Assembly: GCF_008632955.1 (NCBI RefSeq)
Contig: NZ_CP043959.1
Location: 1,302,001-1,366,000 of the forward strand
Reading direction: 5' to 3'
Length of the DNA stretch: 64,000 nt
DNA from: Streptomyces tendae
GTDB taxonomy: Bacteria; Actinomycetota; Actinomycetes; Streptomycetales; Streptomycetaceae
This document shows positions 33,757 through 42,582 of the stretch, piece after piece; the stretch's first letter is position 1; each line of letters begins with the position of its first letter. The translations under genes were made by a program, and so were the position numbers. The notes beneath the pieces are model-generated. The model searched no databases. It was not told where the DNA came from and saw only the letters and a list, made by a program, of their open reading frames with translations.

Positions 33757-34392
33757 ATGGAGTCCCAGGTGCGTGGCGGGACCAGATGGAAGCGGTTCGC
33801 TGTGGTCATGGTGCCCAGCGTGGCCGCCACGGCTTGCATAGGTGTCGCTCTCGCGCAGGGCGCCCTCGCGGCGTCGTTCAGCGTTTCCGGCCAGTCGTTC
33901 AAGGTGACCACGAAGGAGCTCGTCGGAGAGGGCTTCTCTCAGTACGGCGCCATCGACGAGGGTTACACCGCGGACGGCAAGAAGACGGCTCACCCTGTCG
34001 CGGTCTCGGCCTTCAAGTCGGCGACCATCAAGAGCCTGTGCCAGTCGGTCGTCACCCCGAACATTCCGGTGTTCGGTAACGTCAGCCTGATCCTGCGGGC
34101 CGGCGACGGCGCGCAGCCGGTCGAGGCCAAGAACCTGTACATCGACGTCGCCGAACTGAACGCCGACGCGACGTTCACGAACATCGACATCGGTGTTGCC
34201 GCCAAGGACGCCACCAAGGGTCCGGGCATGAAGGGCGGCGGCGAGCAGGCCAACCCCTTCGGGTTCGCGCAGCAGGCCGAGAAGGCCGTGCTGAAGGACG
34301 TGAAGCAGACGGCGTGGGCGACCACCGCCGGAACCTTCAAGCTCAGCGGCCTGAAGATGTCGCTCTCGACGGGCGTCAAGGAGTGCTACTAA
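33757..34392 (+). CDS. DUF6230-family secreted or membrane protein
   Basis: This 211-residue protein has a basic N terminus and one hydrophobic export segment (FAVVMVPSVAATACIGVALAQ, about residues 14-35). A beta-rich domain follows with LSLILRAG-type strands, NLYIDVAELNADATFTNIDIG and a C-terminal cysteine (KECY). A second Cys near residue 92 could form a disulfide with it. AAGGAGG 6 bases before ATG 33757 decides the start. It heads a three-gene cassette with a DUF6114 membrane protein and a Ser/Pro-rich secreted protein. The family name is from recognition; its function is unknown, probably at the cell envelope. Confidence 0.82.
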   Translation: MESQVRGGTRWKRFAVVMVPSVAATACIGVALAQGALAASFSVSGQSFKVTTKELVGEGFSQYGAIDEGYTADGKKTAHPVAVSAFKSATIKSLCQSVVTPNIPVFGNVSLILRAGDGAQPVEAKNLYIDVAELNADATFTNIDIGVAAKDATKGPGMKGGGEQANPFGFAQQAEKAVLKDVKQTAWATTAGTFKLSGLKMSLSTGVKECY

Positions 34393-34508
34393 GCACTCGC
34401 TGACGGGCGGGGGAGCCGGTGGCGCCCCCGCCCGTCCACCTTCCCGCCGCGCTTTCACGCGCGGCGCACATCACCACCACAGCAACGCCATCCAGGGAGC
34501 TGTTTCTC

Positions 34509-35078
34509 ATGAGCGCCGAGACTCCTGCCGCCTCCGGCCAGTTCACCCGCCGACGGCTGCAGTTCCGCGCCTGGCGTGGCCAGCGGCCTTTCTGGGCCGG
34601 TCTGTTCATCATGTTCGGCGGACTCCCCATCGCCTACTTCCCGTACGCGAACCTGCGGATCGGTCATCTGACCCTGGCGATGGCGACGACCGCGGGCGCC
34701 GGGTCCCTGATCATCGGCGTGCTGCTCGTCGTCCTCGGCATCAGCCTCTGGTTCCAGAAGCACATCCGGGTCTTCGCGGGTGTCGCGGCGATCCTGCTGG
34801 CGTTGGTGTCCATCCCCGTGTCCAACCTCGGTGGCTTCCTCATCGGCTTCCTCTTCGCCCTCGTGGGCGGGGCGATGGCGGTGTCGTGGGTGCCGGGCGA
34901 GCCGCCGGCGCAGGAGCCGCCGGCGGACGAGGCCGGGTACGGCGGCGCACCCGAGGGCGCCCTCCCCGACACCACGGTCACCGGCCCCGCAGAGGGCGCC
35001 GCGGCGACGGGTGAGCCGAAGGATCTGTCAGGAACGAGCCCGGCGAACGGGGCGAACGGGAGGCACAGTGCCGGCTGA
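34509..35078 (+). CDS. DUF6114-family membrane protein
   Basis: This 189-residue protein has four hydrophobic segments (about residues 32-50, 57-82, 90-106 and 110-127). A basic N terminus (RRRLQFRAWRGQRPFW) and a Pro/Glu/Gly-rich cytosolic or external tail (residues 130-189) frame them. AGGGAG lies about 9 bases before ATG 34509. Its end overlaps the start of the next gene by 11 bases, which suggests translational coupling. It is adjacent to the DUF6230 gene, with which it is usually paired. The function is unknown. Confidence 0.82.
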   Translation: MSAETPAASGQFTRRRLQFRAWRGQRPFWAGLFIMFGGLPIAYFPYANLRIGHLTLAMATTAGAGSLIIGVLLVVLGISLWFQKHIRVFAGVAAILLALVSIPVSNLGGFLIGFLFALVGGAMAVSWVPGEPPAQEPPADEAGYGGAPEGALPDTTVTGPAEGAAATGEPKDLSGTSPANGANGRHSAG

Positions 35079-36387
35079 CGAGGTGACCCACGGGGCTGAT
35101 GTGGAGGCATCCCGTGTGAGAACCGGGCCGCGACACGCGGCACCCAAGAAGCCGCTGTTCACCAGGTTCCACATGCCCGCGGGGAAGGCGATAGCCCTCG
35201 CGGCGATGCCTACCGCGGTGCTGATGGGGATGGGCTTCACCCCGACACTCGCCCAGGCCGACGACCAGCCGTCGTCGAGGAACCTCACGGCCGACGAGTT
35301 CAAGGAGTGTCTGGAGGCCATCGAGAAGGCGGAGAAGGGGGAGGACGCGAGCGCGTCGCCCACACCGTCCGCCACCCCGAGCGGGACCGGCTCCGAGGAC
35401 GACGAGCCCTCGGCGGACCCGACCGGTTCCGCCCCCGGCCAGCAGGCCCCGGACGAGGGCACGGACAAGGGCTCGGGCTCTTCGCCGGATTCAGGTTCCG
35501 ACGACGAGGCCGACCCCACGCCGACGCCCTCCGCGACCGCGGGCGGACAGGCCGCGGAGCGGACCGAGCCCACGCCCTCCCCCTCCGAGACCGACCGGAA
35601 TCTGCTGGAGCAGATCGGGGACACCATCAAGGACGTCCTCACCCCGGGCGACAAGGAGGAGGAGACCCCGAGTCCCACGCCGTCCGCGTCCGAGTCCGCC
35701 CCCGCGAGCGGGTCGGAGGAGAAGGACGACAAGGGCGAGGAGTCGCCGCAGAAGCCTTCCAAGGCCGCGGAGACCGCCGGCACCGGCGAGAAGGCCGGCG
35801 AGGCGGTCGAGGACCTCACGGAGAAGGCCGAGGAGGCCGTCGAGGAGGAGTCCGAGGAGCCGGAGGCCACCGCGTCGCCGAGCCCGTCGGAGTCGTCCGG
35901 CGTCGACCTGGAGGACTGCCCGGTCGCCACCGACGCCGAGGGCGGGGTCGACAACAACGTCCCGCTGCCCGACGACCCGTGGTACCTGAACGCCAGCTCG
36001 CTGCTGCTGAAGGGCGCCGACTACAAGGGCATCGTCGAGGTGCGGACCGCCAACGGCACCACCAAGAAGGTGCTGAAGTACGTCATATCCGACGGCACCG
36101 ACATCGGCGACCTGCACCAGACCGTCAAGGACAAGCAGTCCGGCAAGACGTACCACGTCCAGGCGGCCAAGGGCTCGACGTCCACGATCCGCGACGGCGA
36201 CACGGTGATGTACACCGAGAGCATCTCCGGCAACCTGCTCGGACTGATCCCGATCACGTTCGACCCGGAGAACCCGCCGCCGCTCAACATCCCGCTGATC
36301 TACTTCACCAAGGTGACGGTGCAGCAGGCGGGCCAGTTCGGCGGAACCCTGCACGTGCCGGGACTTCAGCAGTACGTCACCGACTGA
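35068..36387 (+). CDS. Secreted Ser/Pro/Glu-rich protein with C-terminal beta domain
   Basis: This 439-residue protein begins at GTG 35068, set by CGGGAGG upstream. A twin-basic leader (KKPLFTRFHMPAGKAIALAAMPTAVLMGMGF, about residues 27-57) ends at an ALAQADD-like signal cleavage site. Residues about 70-280 are low-complexity Ser/Pro/Glu/Thr/Asp with a coiled AEEAVEE segment, probably spanning the cell wall. The C-terminal 150 residues form a folded domain (DPWYLNASSLLLKGADYKGIVEV ... TYHVQAAKG ... NIPLIYFTKVTVQQAG). It resembles the DUF6230 partner domain in strand pattern, though I cannot confirm homology. It is the last gene of the cassette; a terminator follows. Confidence 0.8.
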   Translation: MPADEVTHGADVEASRVRTGPRHAAPKKPLFTRFHMPAGKAIALAAMPTAVLMGMGFTPTLAQADDQPSSRNLTADEFKECLEAIEKAEKGEDASASPTPSATPSGTGSEDDEPSADPTGSAPGQQAPDEGTDKGSGSSPDSGSDDEADPTPTPSATAGGQAAERTEPTPSPSETDRNLLEQIGDTIKDVLTPGDKEEETPSPTPSASESAPASGSEEKDDKGEESPQKPSKAAETAGTGEKAGEAVEDLTEKAEEAVEEESEEPEATASPSPSESSGVDLEDCPVATDAEGGVDNNVPLPDDPWYLNASSLLLKGADYKGIVEVRTANGTTKKVLKYVISDGTDIGDLHQTVKDKQSGKTYHVQAAKGSTSTIRDGDTVMYTESISGNLLGLIPITFDPENPPPLNIPLIYFTKVTVQQAGQFGGTLHVPGLQQYVTD

Positions 36388-36417
36388 CCGTCCGGACCTT
36401 CCGGGAGCCGCGGAACA

Positions 36418-36453
36418 CCGAGGGCGCCCCCTGTTCGCAGGGGGCGCCCTCGG
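36418..36453. terminator. Bidirectional terminator with TTCG loop
   Basis: A perfect 16-bp stem (36418-36433 and 36438-36453, core GAGGGCGCCCCCTG) closes a TTCG tetraloop between the secreted-protein gene (+) and pyk (-). Confidence 0.88.
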
Positions 36454-36474
36454 GTGTGTGGGGCGGGTGTCCGG

Positions 36475-37902
36475 TCAGGAGGTCACTTCTCCGAGGTGGT
36501 GGACGCGGACCATGTTGGTGGTGCCGGGGACGCCGGGCGGGGAGCCGGCGGTGATCACCACGATGTCGCCCTCGTTGAAGCGGCTCAGGCGGACCAGTTC
36601 CTGCTCCACCAGCGCGACCATCTCGTCGGTGCTGTTCACGAACGGCACCACGTGCGGCTCCACGCCCCAGCTGAGGGTCATCTGGTTGCGCGTGGACTCG
36701 TCCGTCGTGAACGCGATGATCTGCTGCGCCGCCCGGTAGCGGCACAGCCGGCGGGCCGTGTCGCCGGACTGGGTGAAGGCCACCAGGCCCTTGCCGCCGA
36801 GGAAGTCGGCGATCTCGCAGGCGGCGCGGGCCACCGAACCGCCCTGGGTACGCGGCTTCTTGCCCGGCACCAGCGGCTGGAGCCCCTTGGAGAGCAGCTC
36901 CTGCTCGGCCGCCTGGACGATCTTCGACATCGTCCGCACGGTCTCGATCGGGTACGCGCCCACGCTGGACTCGGCGGACAGCATGACCGCGTCGGCGCCG
37001 TCCAGGATCGCGTTGGCCACGTCGGAGGCCTCGGCGCGGGTCGGACGGGAGTTGGTGATCATCGACTCCATCATCTGGGTCGCCACGATCACCGGCTTGG
37101 CGTTGCGCCGGCACAGCTCGATCAGGCGCTTCTGCACCATGGGGACCTTCTCGAGCGGGTACTCGACGGCCAGGTCACCACGGGCGACCATCACACCGTC
37201 GAACGCCATCACGACGTCCTCCATGTTCTCCACCGCCTGCGGCTTCTCCACCTTGGCGATGACCGGGACCCGGCGGCCCTCCTCGTCCATCACGCGGTGG
37301 ACGTCGGCGACGTCCTTGGCGTCCCGGACGAAGGACAGGGCGACCAGGTCGCAGCCCATCCGCAGGGCGAACCGCAGGTCCTCGACGTCCTTCTCGGACA
37401 GCGCGGGCACGTTCACGGCCGTGCCGGGCAGGTTGATGCCCTTGTGGTCGGAGATGACGCCGCCCTCGATGACGATCGTCCTCACCCGGGAGCCGTCGAC
37501 GTCCACGACCTTCAGCTCGACGTTGCCGTCGTTGATCAGGACCTGGTCGCCGCGGGAGACGTCGCCCGGGAGCCCCTTGTAGGTGGTCCCGCAGATCGTC
37601 TTGTCGCCCGGTACGTCCTCGGTGGTGATGGTGAACTCGTCACCGCGCACCAGCTCGACGGGGCCCTCGGCGAAGGTCTCCAGACGGATCTTGGGGCCCT
37701 GGAGGTCGGCGAGGACACCGATGGCCCTGCCCGTCTCCTTGGCGGCGGCCCGGACCCGGTCGTACCGGCCCTGGTGCTCGGCGTGCGAGCCGTGGCTGAA
37801 GTTGAAGCGGGCCACGTTCATGCCGGCTTCGATCAGGGCGACAAGCTGCTCGTGGGAGTCGACCGCGGGGCCGAGAGTACAGACGATTTTCGAACGGCGC
37901 AT
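36475..37902 (-). CDS. pyk: Pyruvate kinase
   Basis: This 475-residue enzyme converts phosphoenolpyruvate and ADP to pyruvate and ATP. Visible motifs are KIVCTLGPA at the N terminus, RFNFSHG, GPKIRL, VIAKVEKPQAVEN (the catalytic Lys region), MVARGDLAVE and the MTLSWGVEP C-terminal domain; length fits the family. The ATG follows a perfect TAGGAT -10 by 6 bases, so the mRNA is probably leaderless. A palindrome CGGAATATTCCG lies over the -35 position and may bind an activator or repressor. It neighbours ackA-pta and pfkA, forming a block of central carbon genes. Confidence 0.96.
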   Translation of the reverse strand: MRRSKIVCTLGPAVDSHEQLVALIEAGMNVARFNFSHGSHAEHQGRYDRVRAAAKETGRAIGVLADLQGPKIRLETFAEGPVELVRGDEFTITTEDVPGDKTICGTTYKGLPGDVSRGDQVLINDGNVELKVVDVDGSRVRTIVIEGGVISDHKGINLPGTAVNVPALSEKDVEDLRFALRMGCDLVALSFVRDAKDVADVHRVMDEEGRRVPVIAKVEKPQAVENMEDVVMAFDGVMVARGDLAVEYPLEKVPMVQKRLIELCRRNAKPVIVATQMMESMITNSRPTRAEASDVANAILDGADAVMLSAESSVGAYPIETVRTMSKIVQAAEQELLSKGLQPLVPGKKPRTQGGSVARAACEIADFLGGKGLVAFTQSGDTARRLCRYRAAQQIIAFTTDESTRNQMTLSWGVEPHVVPFVNSTDEMVALVEQELVRLSRFNEGDIVVITAGSPPGVPGTTNMVRVHHLGEVTS

Positions 37903-37908
37903 GGGGCG

Positions 37909-37942
37909 ATCCTATCGGTTTGTTTCGCTCCGGAATATTCCG
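37909..37942 (-). promoter_or_regulatory. Leaderless pyk promoter with palindrome
   Basis: On the minus strand TAGGAT (37914-37909) is an exact HrdB-type -10 that ends 6 bases before the pyk ATG. The 12-base palindrome CGGAATATTCCG (37931-37942) covers the -35 zone, where no good -35 hexamer is seen. Confidence 0.6.
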
Positions 37943-37975
37943 TCTGGCGGAAGGTACACATGAGAAAGTCGCTGC

Positions 37976-39187
37976 TCAGTTGTTCTTTCCGACCAGTGCG
38001 TATGTCTGCTGTGCGATCTCCATTTCCTCGTCCGTGGGTACCACCGCGACGGCGACCCTCGCCCCCTCGGGCGAGACCAGCCGCGCCCCGCCGCCGCGCA
38101 CCGCGTTGCGCTCGCCGTCCACCGCCAGGCCGAGCCCGTCCAGGCCCGCCACGGCGGCCTCGCGCACCTCGGCCGCGTTCTCGCCGACCCCGGCGGTGAA
38201 GGCCACCGCGTCCACCCGTCCGAGAACGGCGTAATAGGCGCCGATGTACTTCTTCAGACGGTGAATGTAGATGTCGAAGGCGAGCTTCGCCCGTTCGTCA
38301 CCCTCGGAGATCCGGCGCCGGATCTCCCGCATGTCGTTGTCCCCGCACAGACCGACCAGACCGCTCTTCTTGTTCAGAAGGGTGTCGACGTCGTCGGCGG
38401 ACATTCCGCCGACGCGCATCAAATGGAAGATGACGGCCGGGTCCATGTCTCCGGACCGCGTACCCATCACGAGCCCCTCCAAGGGGGTGAGCCCCATGGA
38501 GGTGTCCACGCAGCGGCCCGCCCGCACGGCCGAGGCGGACGCCCCGTTGCCCAGGTGCAGCACGATGACGTTCACCTCCTCGGGCGCCTTCCCCAGCAGC
38601 CGGGCCGTGGCCCGCGAGACGTACGCGTGCGAGGTGCCGTGGAAGCCGTAGCGGCGCACCCGGTGCTGGTCGGCGGTCTCCACGTCGATCGCGTAACGGG
38701 CCGCGGACTCCGGCATCGTGGTGTGGAACGCGGTGTCGAAGACGGCGACCTGCGGCAGGTCCGGGCGCAGCGTCGTCGCCGTGCGGATGCCGGTGAGGTT
38801 GGCCGGGTTGTGCAGCGGCGCGACCGGGATCAGCCGCTCGATCTCGGCGAGCACCCGCTCGTCGATCACCGTCGGCTCGGTGAAGTACTTGCCGCCGTGC
38901 ACCACCCGGTGGCCGATCGCGAGCAGCTCGGGGGAGTCCAGGCCCAGCCCGTCCGCCGCCAGCTCCTCGGCCATCGCCTTCAGCGCGGCGTCGTGGTCGG
39001 CGACCGGGCCGGTCCGCTCCCGGGTCTCCCCGCCGGACGCCAGCGGGGTGTGCCGCACCAGCGAGGTGCGCTCGCCGATCCGCTCGACCAGCCCGGAGGC
39101 CAGCCGGCTGCTGTCGCCCATGTCCAGCAGCTGGTATTTCACCGACGAGGAGCCGGAGTTGAGGACGAGGACACGGGAGGGGCTCAC
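37976..39187 (-). CDS. ackA: Acetate kinase
   Basis: This 403-residue enzyme phosphorylates acetate with ATP, or makes ATP from acetyl phosphate. Signature motifs are VLVLNSGSSSVKYQLL at the N terminus, HRVVHGG, HNPANL, FDTAFH, YGFHGTSH, HLGNGAS and GTRSGDMDP. The GTG start at 39187 overlaps the stop of pta by four bases, giving a translationally coupled pta-ackA operon. The pathway acts in acetate overflow and reuse. Confidence 0.96.
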   Translation of the reverse strand: MSPSRVLVLNSGSSSVKYQLLDMGDSSRLASGLVERIGERTSLVRHTPLASGGETRERTGPVADHDAALKAMAEELAADGLGLDSPELLAIGHRVVHGGKYFTEPTVIDERVLAEIERLIPVAPLHNPANLTGIRTATTLRPDLPQVAVFDTAFHTTMPESAARYAIDVETADQHRVRRYGFHGTSHAYVSRATARLLGKAPEEVNVIVLHLGNGASASAVRAGRCVDTSMGLTPLEGLVMGTRSGDMDPAVIFHLMRVGGMSADDVDTLLNKKSGLVGLCGDNDMREIRRRISEGDERAKLAFDIYIHRLKKYIGAYYAVLGRVDAVAFTAGVGENAAEVREAAVAGLDGLGLAVDGERNAVRGGGARLVSPEGARVAVAVVPTDEEMEIAQQTYALVGKNN

Positions 39188-41280
39188 TGGGCGGCTGCCT
39201 TCTCGCTCGGGGCCGGGGACTGGGCCTGGATCGCGGTGATCGCGACCGTGTTGACGATGTCCTGCACCAGGGCGCCCCGGGACAGGTCGTTGACCGGCTT
39301 GCGCAGCCCCTGGAGGACCGGGCCGACGGCGATCGCGCCGGCCGAGCGCTGCACGGCCTTGTAGGTGTTGTTGCCGGTGTTCAGGTCCGGGAAGATCAGC
39401 ACGGTCGCCTGGCCGGCGACCTCGGAGCCGGGCAGCTTGGTCGCCGCGACCGACGGCTCCACGGCCGCGTCGTACTGGATCGGCCCCTCGATCCGCAGGT
39501 CGGGCCGGCGCTCGCGCACCAACTCGGTCGCGGTGCGCACCTTGTCCACGTCGGCGCCGGAGCCGGAGGTGCCGGTCGAGTACGACAGCATCGCGATCCG
39601 CGGCTCCACCCCGAACCGCGCGGCGGTCACCGCCGACTGCACCGCGATGTCGGCGAGCTGCTCGGCGTCCGGGTCCGGGTTCACCGCGCAGTCGCCGTAC
39701 ACCAGCACCTTGTCGGCCAGGCACATGAAGAACACCGACGAGACGATGTCCGCGTCCGGGCGGGTCTTGATGATCTCGAACGCCGGGCGGATGGTCGCCG
39801 CCGTGGAGTGCACCGAGCCGGAGACCATGCCGTCGGCGAGGCCCTCCTCCACCATCAGCGTGCCGAAGTAGTTCACGTCGGAGACGACGTCGTAGGCCAG
39901 CTCCACGGTCACGCCCCGGTGCGCGCGCAGCGCCGCGTACTTCTCCGCGAAGGAGTCGCGCAGTTCGGAGACGGCCGGGTCGATCAGCTGGGTGTCGCCG
40001 AGGTCGATGCCCAGGTCGGCGGCCTTCTTGCGGATCAGGTCGACGTCACCGAGCAGGGTCAGCTCGCACACGCCCCGGCGCAGCAGCACCTCCGCCGCGT
40101 GCAGCACCCGCTCCTCGGTGCCCTCGGGGAGCACCACCCGGCGCAGGTCGGAGCGGGCCTGTTCGAGCAGCTTGTGCTCGAACATCATCGGGGTGACGCG
40201 GTCGCTGCTGGGCGCGGACACCGTGCGGGTGAGCTCGGCGGTGTCGGTGTACCGCTCGAACAGGCCGAGCGCCCGCTCCGCCTTGCGCGGGGTGGCCGCG
40301 TTCAGCTTGCCCTCCAGGGAGAACAGCTGCTCGGCGGTGGGGAAGCTGTTGCTGGGCACCGACAGCACCGGGGTGCCGGGCGCCAGCCGGTCGGCGAGGG
40401 TGAGGACGCGCTCGCCGGGCACCTCGTCCAGGGTCAGCAGCAGCCCGGCTATCGGCGGGGTGCCGGCGCTGTGCGCGGCCAGCGAGCCGACCACCAGGTC
40501 GGCCCGGTCGCCGGGGGTGATCACCAGACAGCCCGGGGTCAGGGCGGCGAGCAGGTTCGGCAGCATGGCGCCGCCGAAGACGAAGTCCAGGGCGTCGCGG
40601 GCGAGCCCCGAGTCGTCGCCGAGCACCACCTTCGCGCCGAGGGTGTGGGCGATCTGGGAGACCGTGGGCGCGGACAGCGCGGGCTCGTCGGGCAGCACGT
40701 AGCAGGGCACGGGCAGCCGGGTGGCGAGCCGCTCGGCGATTTCGTCCCGGTCCTCGCGCGCCACCCGGTTGACGACCATCGCGAGCACGTCGCAGCCGAG
40801 GGTGTCGTAGGCGCGGAAGGCGTTGCGGGTCTCCGCGCGGACCGCCTCGGCGGTCTGCTTGCGGCCGCCCACGACGGGGATCACCGAGGCGCCGAACTCG
40901 TTGGCGAGGCGGGCGTTCAGCGACAGTTCGTCCGGGAACTGGGTGTCCGCGTAGTCGGTGCCGAGGACCAGGACGACGTCGTAGTCGCGGGCGACCAGGT
41001 GGAACCGGTCGACGAGGGTGGACACCAGCTCGTCCGTGCCGCTCTCGGCCTGGAGCGTGGACGCCTCCGCGTAGTCCATGCCGTACACGGTCGCGGGGTC
41101 CTGGGTGAGCCGGTAGCGGGCCCGCAGCAGTTCGAAGAGCCGGTCGGGCCCGTCGTGCACCAGGGGACGGAACACACCCACCCGGTCGACCTGCCGGGTC
41201 AGCAGCTCCATGACCCCGAGTTCGACGACCTGGCGGCCGTCGCCGCGGTCGATGCCGGTCACGTACACGCTGCGGGTCAC
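39184..41280 (-). CDS. pta: Phosphate acetyltransferase (long form)
   Basis: This 698-residue enzyme interconverts acetyl-CoA and acetyl phosphate. It is the long bacterial form. It has an N-terminal P-loop-like region (MTRSVYVTGIDRGDGRQVVELG, with the usual SxxxGKT loop degraded), a central DRTGG-type domain (about residues 215-330) and the C-terminal catalytic domain from about residue 365 (FEHKLLEQARSDLRRVVLPEG ... SYSTGTSGSG ... VLIFPDLNTGNNTYKAVQRSA). The N-terminal domains are thought to be regulatory (NADH/pyruvate in E. coli). It is the first gene of the pta-ackA operon, divergent from pfkA, with a palindrome and a plausible promoter in between. Confidence 0.95.
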   Translation of the reverse strand: MTRSVYVTGIDRGDGRQVVELGVMELLTRQVDRVGVFRPLVHDGPDRLFELLRARYRLTQDPATVYGMDYAEASTLQAESGTDELVSTLVDRFHLVARDYDVVLVLGTDYADTQFPDELSLNARLANEFGASVIPVVGGRKQTAEAVRAETRNAFRAYDTLGCDVLAMVVNRVAREDRDEIAERLATRLPVPCYVLPDEPALSAPTVSQIAHTLGAKVVLGDDSGLARDALDFVFGGAMLPNLLAALTPGCLVITPGDRADLVVGSLAAHSAGTPPIAGLLLTLDEVPGERVLTLADRLAPGTPVLSVPSNSFPTAEQLFSLEGKLNAATPRKAERALGLFERYTDTAELTRTVSAPSSDRVTPMMFEHKLLEQARSDLRRVVLPEGTEERVLHAAEVLLRRGVCELTLLGDVDLIRKKAADLGIDLGDTQLIDPAVSELRDSFAEKYAALRAHRGVTVELAYDVVSDVNYFGTLMVEEGLADGMVSGSVHSTAATIRPAFEIIKTRPDADIVSSVFFMCLADKVLVYGDCAVNPDPDAEQLADIAVQSAVTAARFGVEPRIAMLSYSTGTSGSGADVDKVRTATELVRERRPDLRIEGPIQYDAAVEPSVAATKLPGSEVAGQATVLIFPDLNTGNNTYKAVQRSAGAIAVGPVLQGLRKPVNDLSRGALVQDIVNTVAITAIQAQSPAPSEKAAAQ

Positions 41281-41354
41281 GCGCGCTCTCCGTTTCGTCG
41301 GGGGCTCGTCGGGGCCGCGAAGGCGACGGCGGGGCCGACGGCCGGGCCACGAAA

Positions 41355-41374
41355 CCGCTCACACAGGTGAGCGG
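41355..41374. promoter_or_regulatory. Perfect 8-bp inverted repeat between pta and pfkA
   Basis: CCGCTCAC (41355-41362) and GTGAGCGG (41367-41374) are 4 bases apart, 75 bases upstream of pta and beside the pfkA promoter. It is an operator candidate. Confidence 0.5.
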
Positions 41375-41381
41375 ATCCCTC

Positions 41382-41410
41382 TTGACAATACCTTCGCCGC
41401 TGGTTAAGGC
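41382..41410 (+). promoter_or_regulatory. Candidate pfkA promoter
   Basis: TTGACA (41382-41387), a 17-base spacer and TAAGGC (41405-41410) give a good -35 and a fair -10, about 90 bases upstream of the pfkA ATG. Confidence 0.45.
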
Positions 41411-41502
41411 GCCCCCGTATCCGGCGTCGGCGGTGCCCTGGGGGACGTGAAAGAATCGGCAGTGGCTCACCGGTATCGACAGCGACCAGGAGACACAGCA
41501 CG

Positions 41503-42528
41503 ATGCGTATAGGAGTCCTCACCGCAGGCGGCGACTGCCCTGGGCTGAACGCAGTGATCCGGTCGGTCGTGCACCGAGCGGTGGACAACTACGGCGACGA
41601 GGTCATCGGCTTCGAGGACGGCTACTCCGGTCTGCTGGACGGCCGCTACCGCACCCTCGACCTCAACGCGGTCAGCGGCATCCTGGCCCGCGGCGGGACC
41701 ATACTGGGCTCCTCCCGGCTGGAGCGCGACCGGCTCCGCGAGGCCTGTGAGAACGCCTCCGACATGATCCACGAGTTCGGCATCGACGCGCTGATCCCGA
41801 TCGGCGGCGAGGGCACCCTGACGGCGGCCCGCATGCTGTCCGACGCCGGTCTGCCCGTGGTCGGCGTCCCCAAGACGATCGACAACGACATCTCCTCCAC
41901 GGACCGCACCTTCGGCTTCGACACCGCCGTCGGTGTCGCCACCGAGGCGATGGACCGCCTGAAGACCACCGCCGAGTCCCACCAGCGGGTGATGGTCGTC
42001 GAGGTCATGGGCCGGCACGCCGGCTGGATCGCCCTGGAGTCCGGCATGGCCGCCGGCGCCCACGGGATCTGCCTGCCCGAGCGGCCCTTCGACCCGGCGC
42101 AGCTGGTCAAGATGGTCGAGGAACGCTTCGACCGGGGCAAGAAGTTCGCGGTGATCTGCGTCGCCGAGGGTGCCCACCCGGCCGAGGGCACCATGGACTA
42201 CGGCAAGGGCGAGATCGACAAGTTCGGCCATGAGCGCTTCCAGGGCATCGGCACGGCGCTGGCCTACGAGCTGGAGCGCCGGCTCGGCAAGGAGGCCAAG
42301 CCGGTCATCCTGGGTCACGTCCAGCGCGGCGGTGTGCCGACGGCGTACGACCGCGTCCTCGCCACCCGCTTCGGCTGGCACGCGGTGGAGGCCGCCCACC
42401 GGGGCGACTTCGGCAGGATGACCGCGCTGCGCGGCACGGACGTCGTGATGGTCCCGCTCGCGGAGGCGGTCATGGAACTGAAGACGGTCCCGAAGGAGCG
42501 CATGGACGAGGCGGAGTCGGTCTTCTAG
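41503..42528 (+). CDS. pfkA: ATP-dependent 6-phosphofructokinase
   Basis: This 341-residue glycolytic enzyme phosphorylates fructose 6-phosphate. GVLTAGGDCPGLNAVIR is the N-terminal nucleotide motif. IGGEGTLTAA carries the Gly that favours ATP (PPi enzymes have Asp), and PKTIDNDI carries the Lys typical of the actinobacterial ATP-PFK subgroup. MGRHAGWIAL and GHVQRGGVPTAYDR complete the active site. CAGGAGAC precedes the ATG. It is divergent from pta-ackA and ends at a hairpin terminator. Confidence 0.95.
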   Translation: MRIGVLTAGGDCPGLNAVIRSVVHRAVDNYGDEVIGFEDGYSGLLDGRYRTLDLNAVSGILARGGTILGSSRLERDRLREACENASDMIHEFGIDALIPIGGEGTLTAARMLSDAGLPVVGVPKTIDNDISSTDRTFGFDTAVGVATEAMDRLKTTAESHQRVMVVEVMGRHAGWIALESGMAAGAHGICLPERPFDPAQLVKMVEERFDRGKKFAVICVAEGAHPAEGTMDYGKGEIDKFGHERFQGIGTALAYELERRLGKEAKPVILGHVQRGGVPTAYDRVLATRFGWHAVEAAHRGDFGRMTALRGTDVVMVPLAEAVMELKTVPKERMDEAESVF

Positions 42529-42544
42529 ACCGGTCCGTTCCTCC

Positions 42545-42572
42545 CGTGGGGGTCGGCGTCCCGGCCCCCACG
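42545..42572. terminator. Bidirectional terminator after pfkA
   Basis: A 12-bp stem (42545-42556 and 42561-42572, one G-T pair, core CGTGGGGG) with a CGTC loop lies between the convergent pfkA and XRE genes. Confidence 0.78.
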
Positions 42573-42582
42573 ACGCCGCCCG

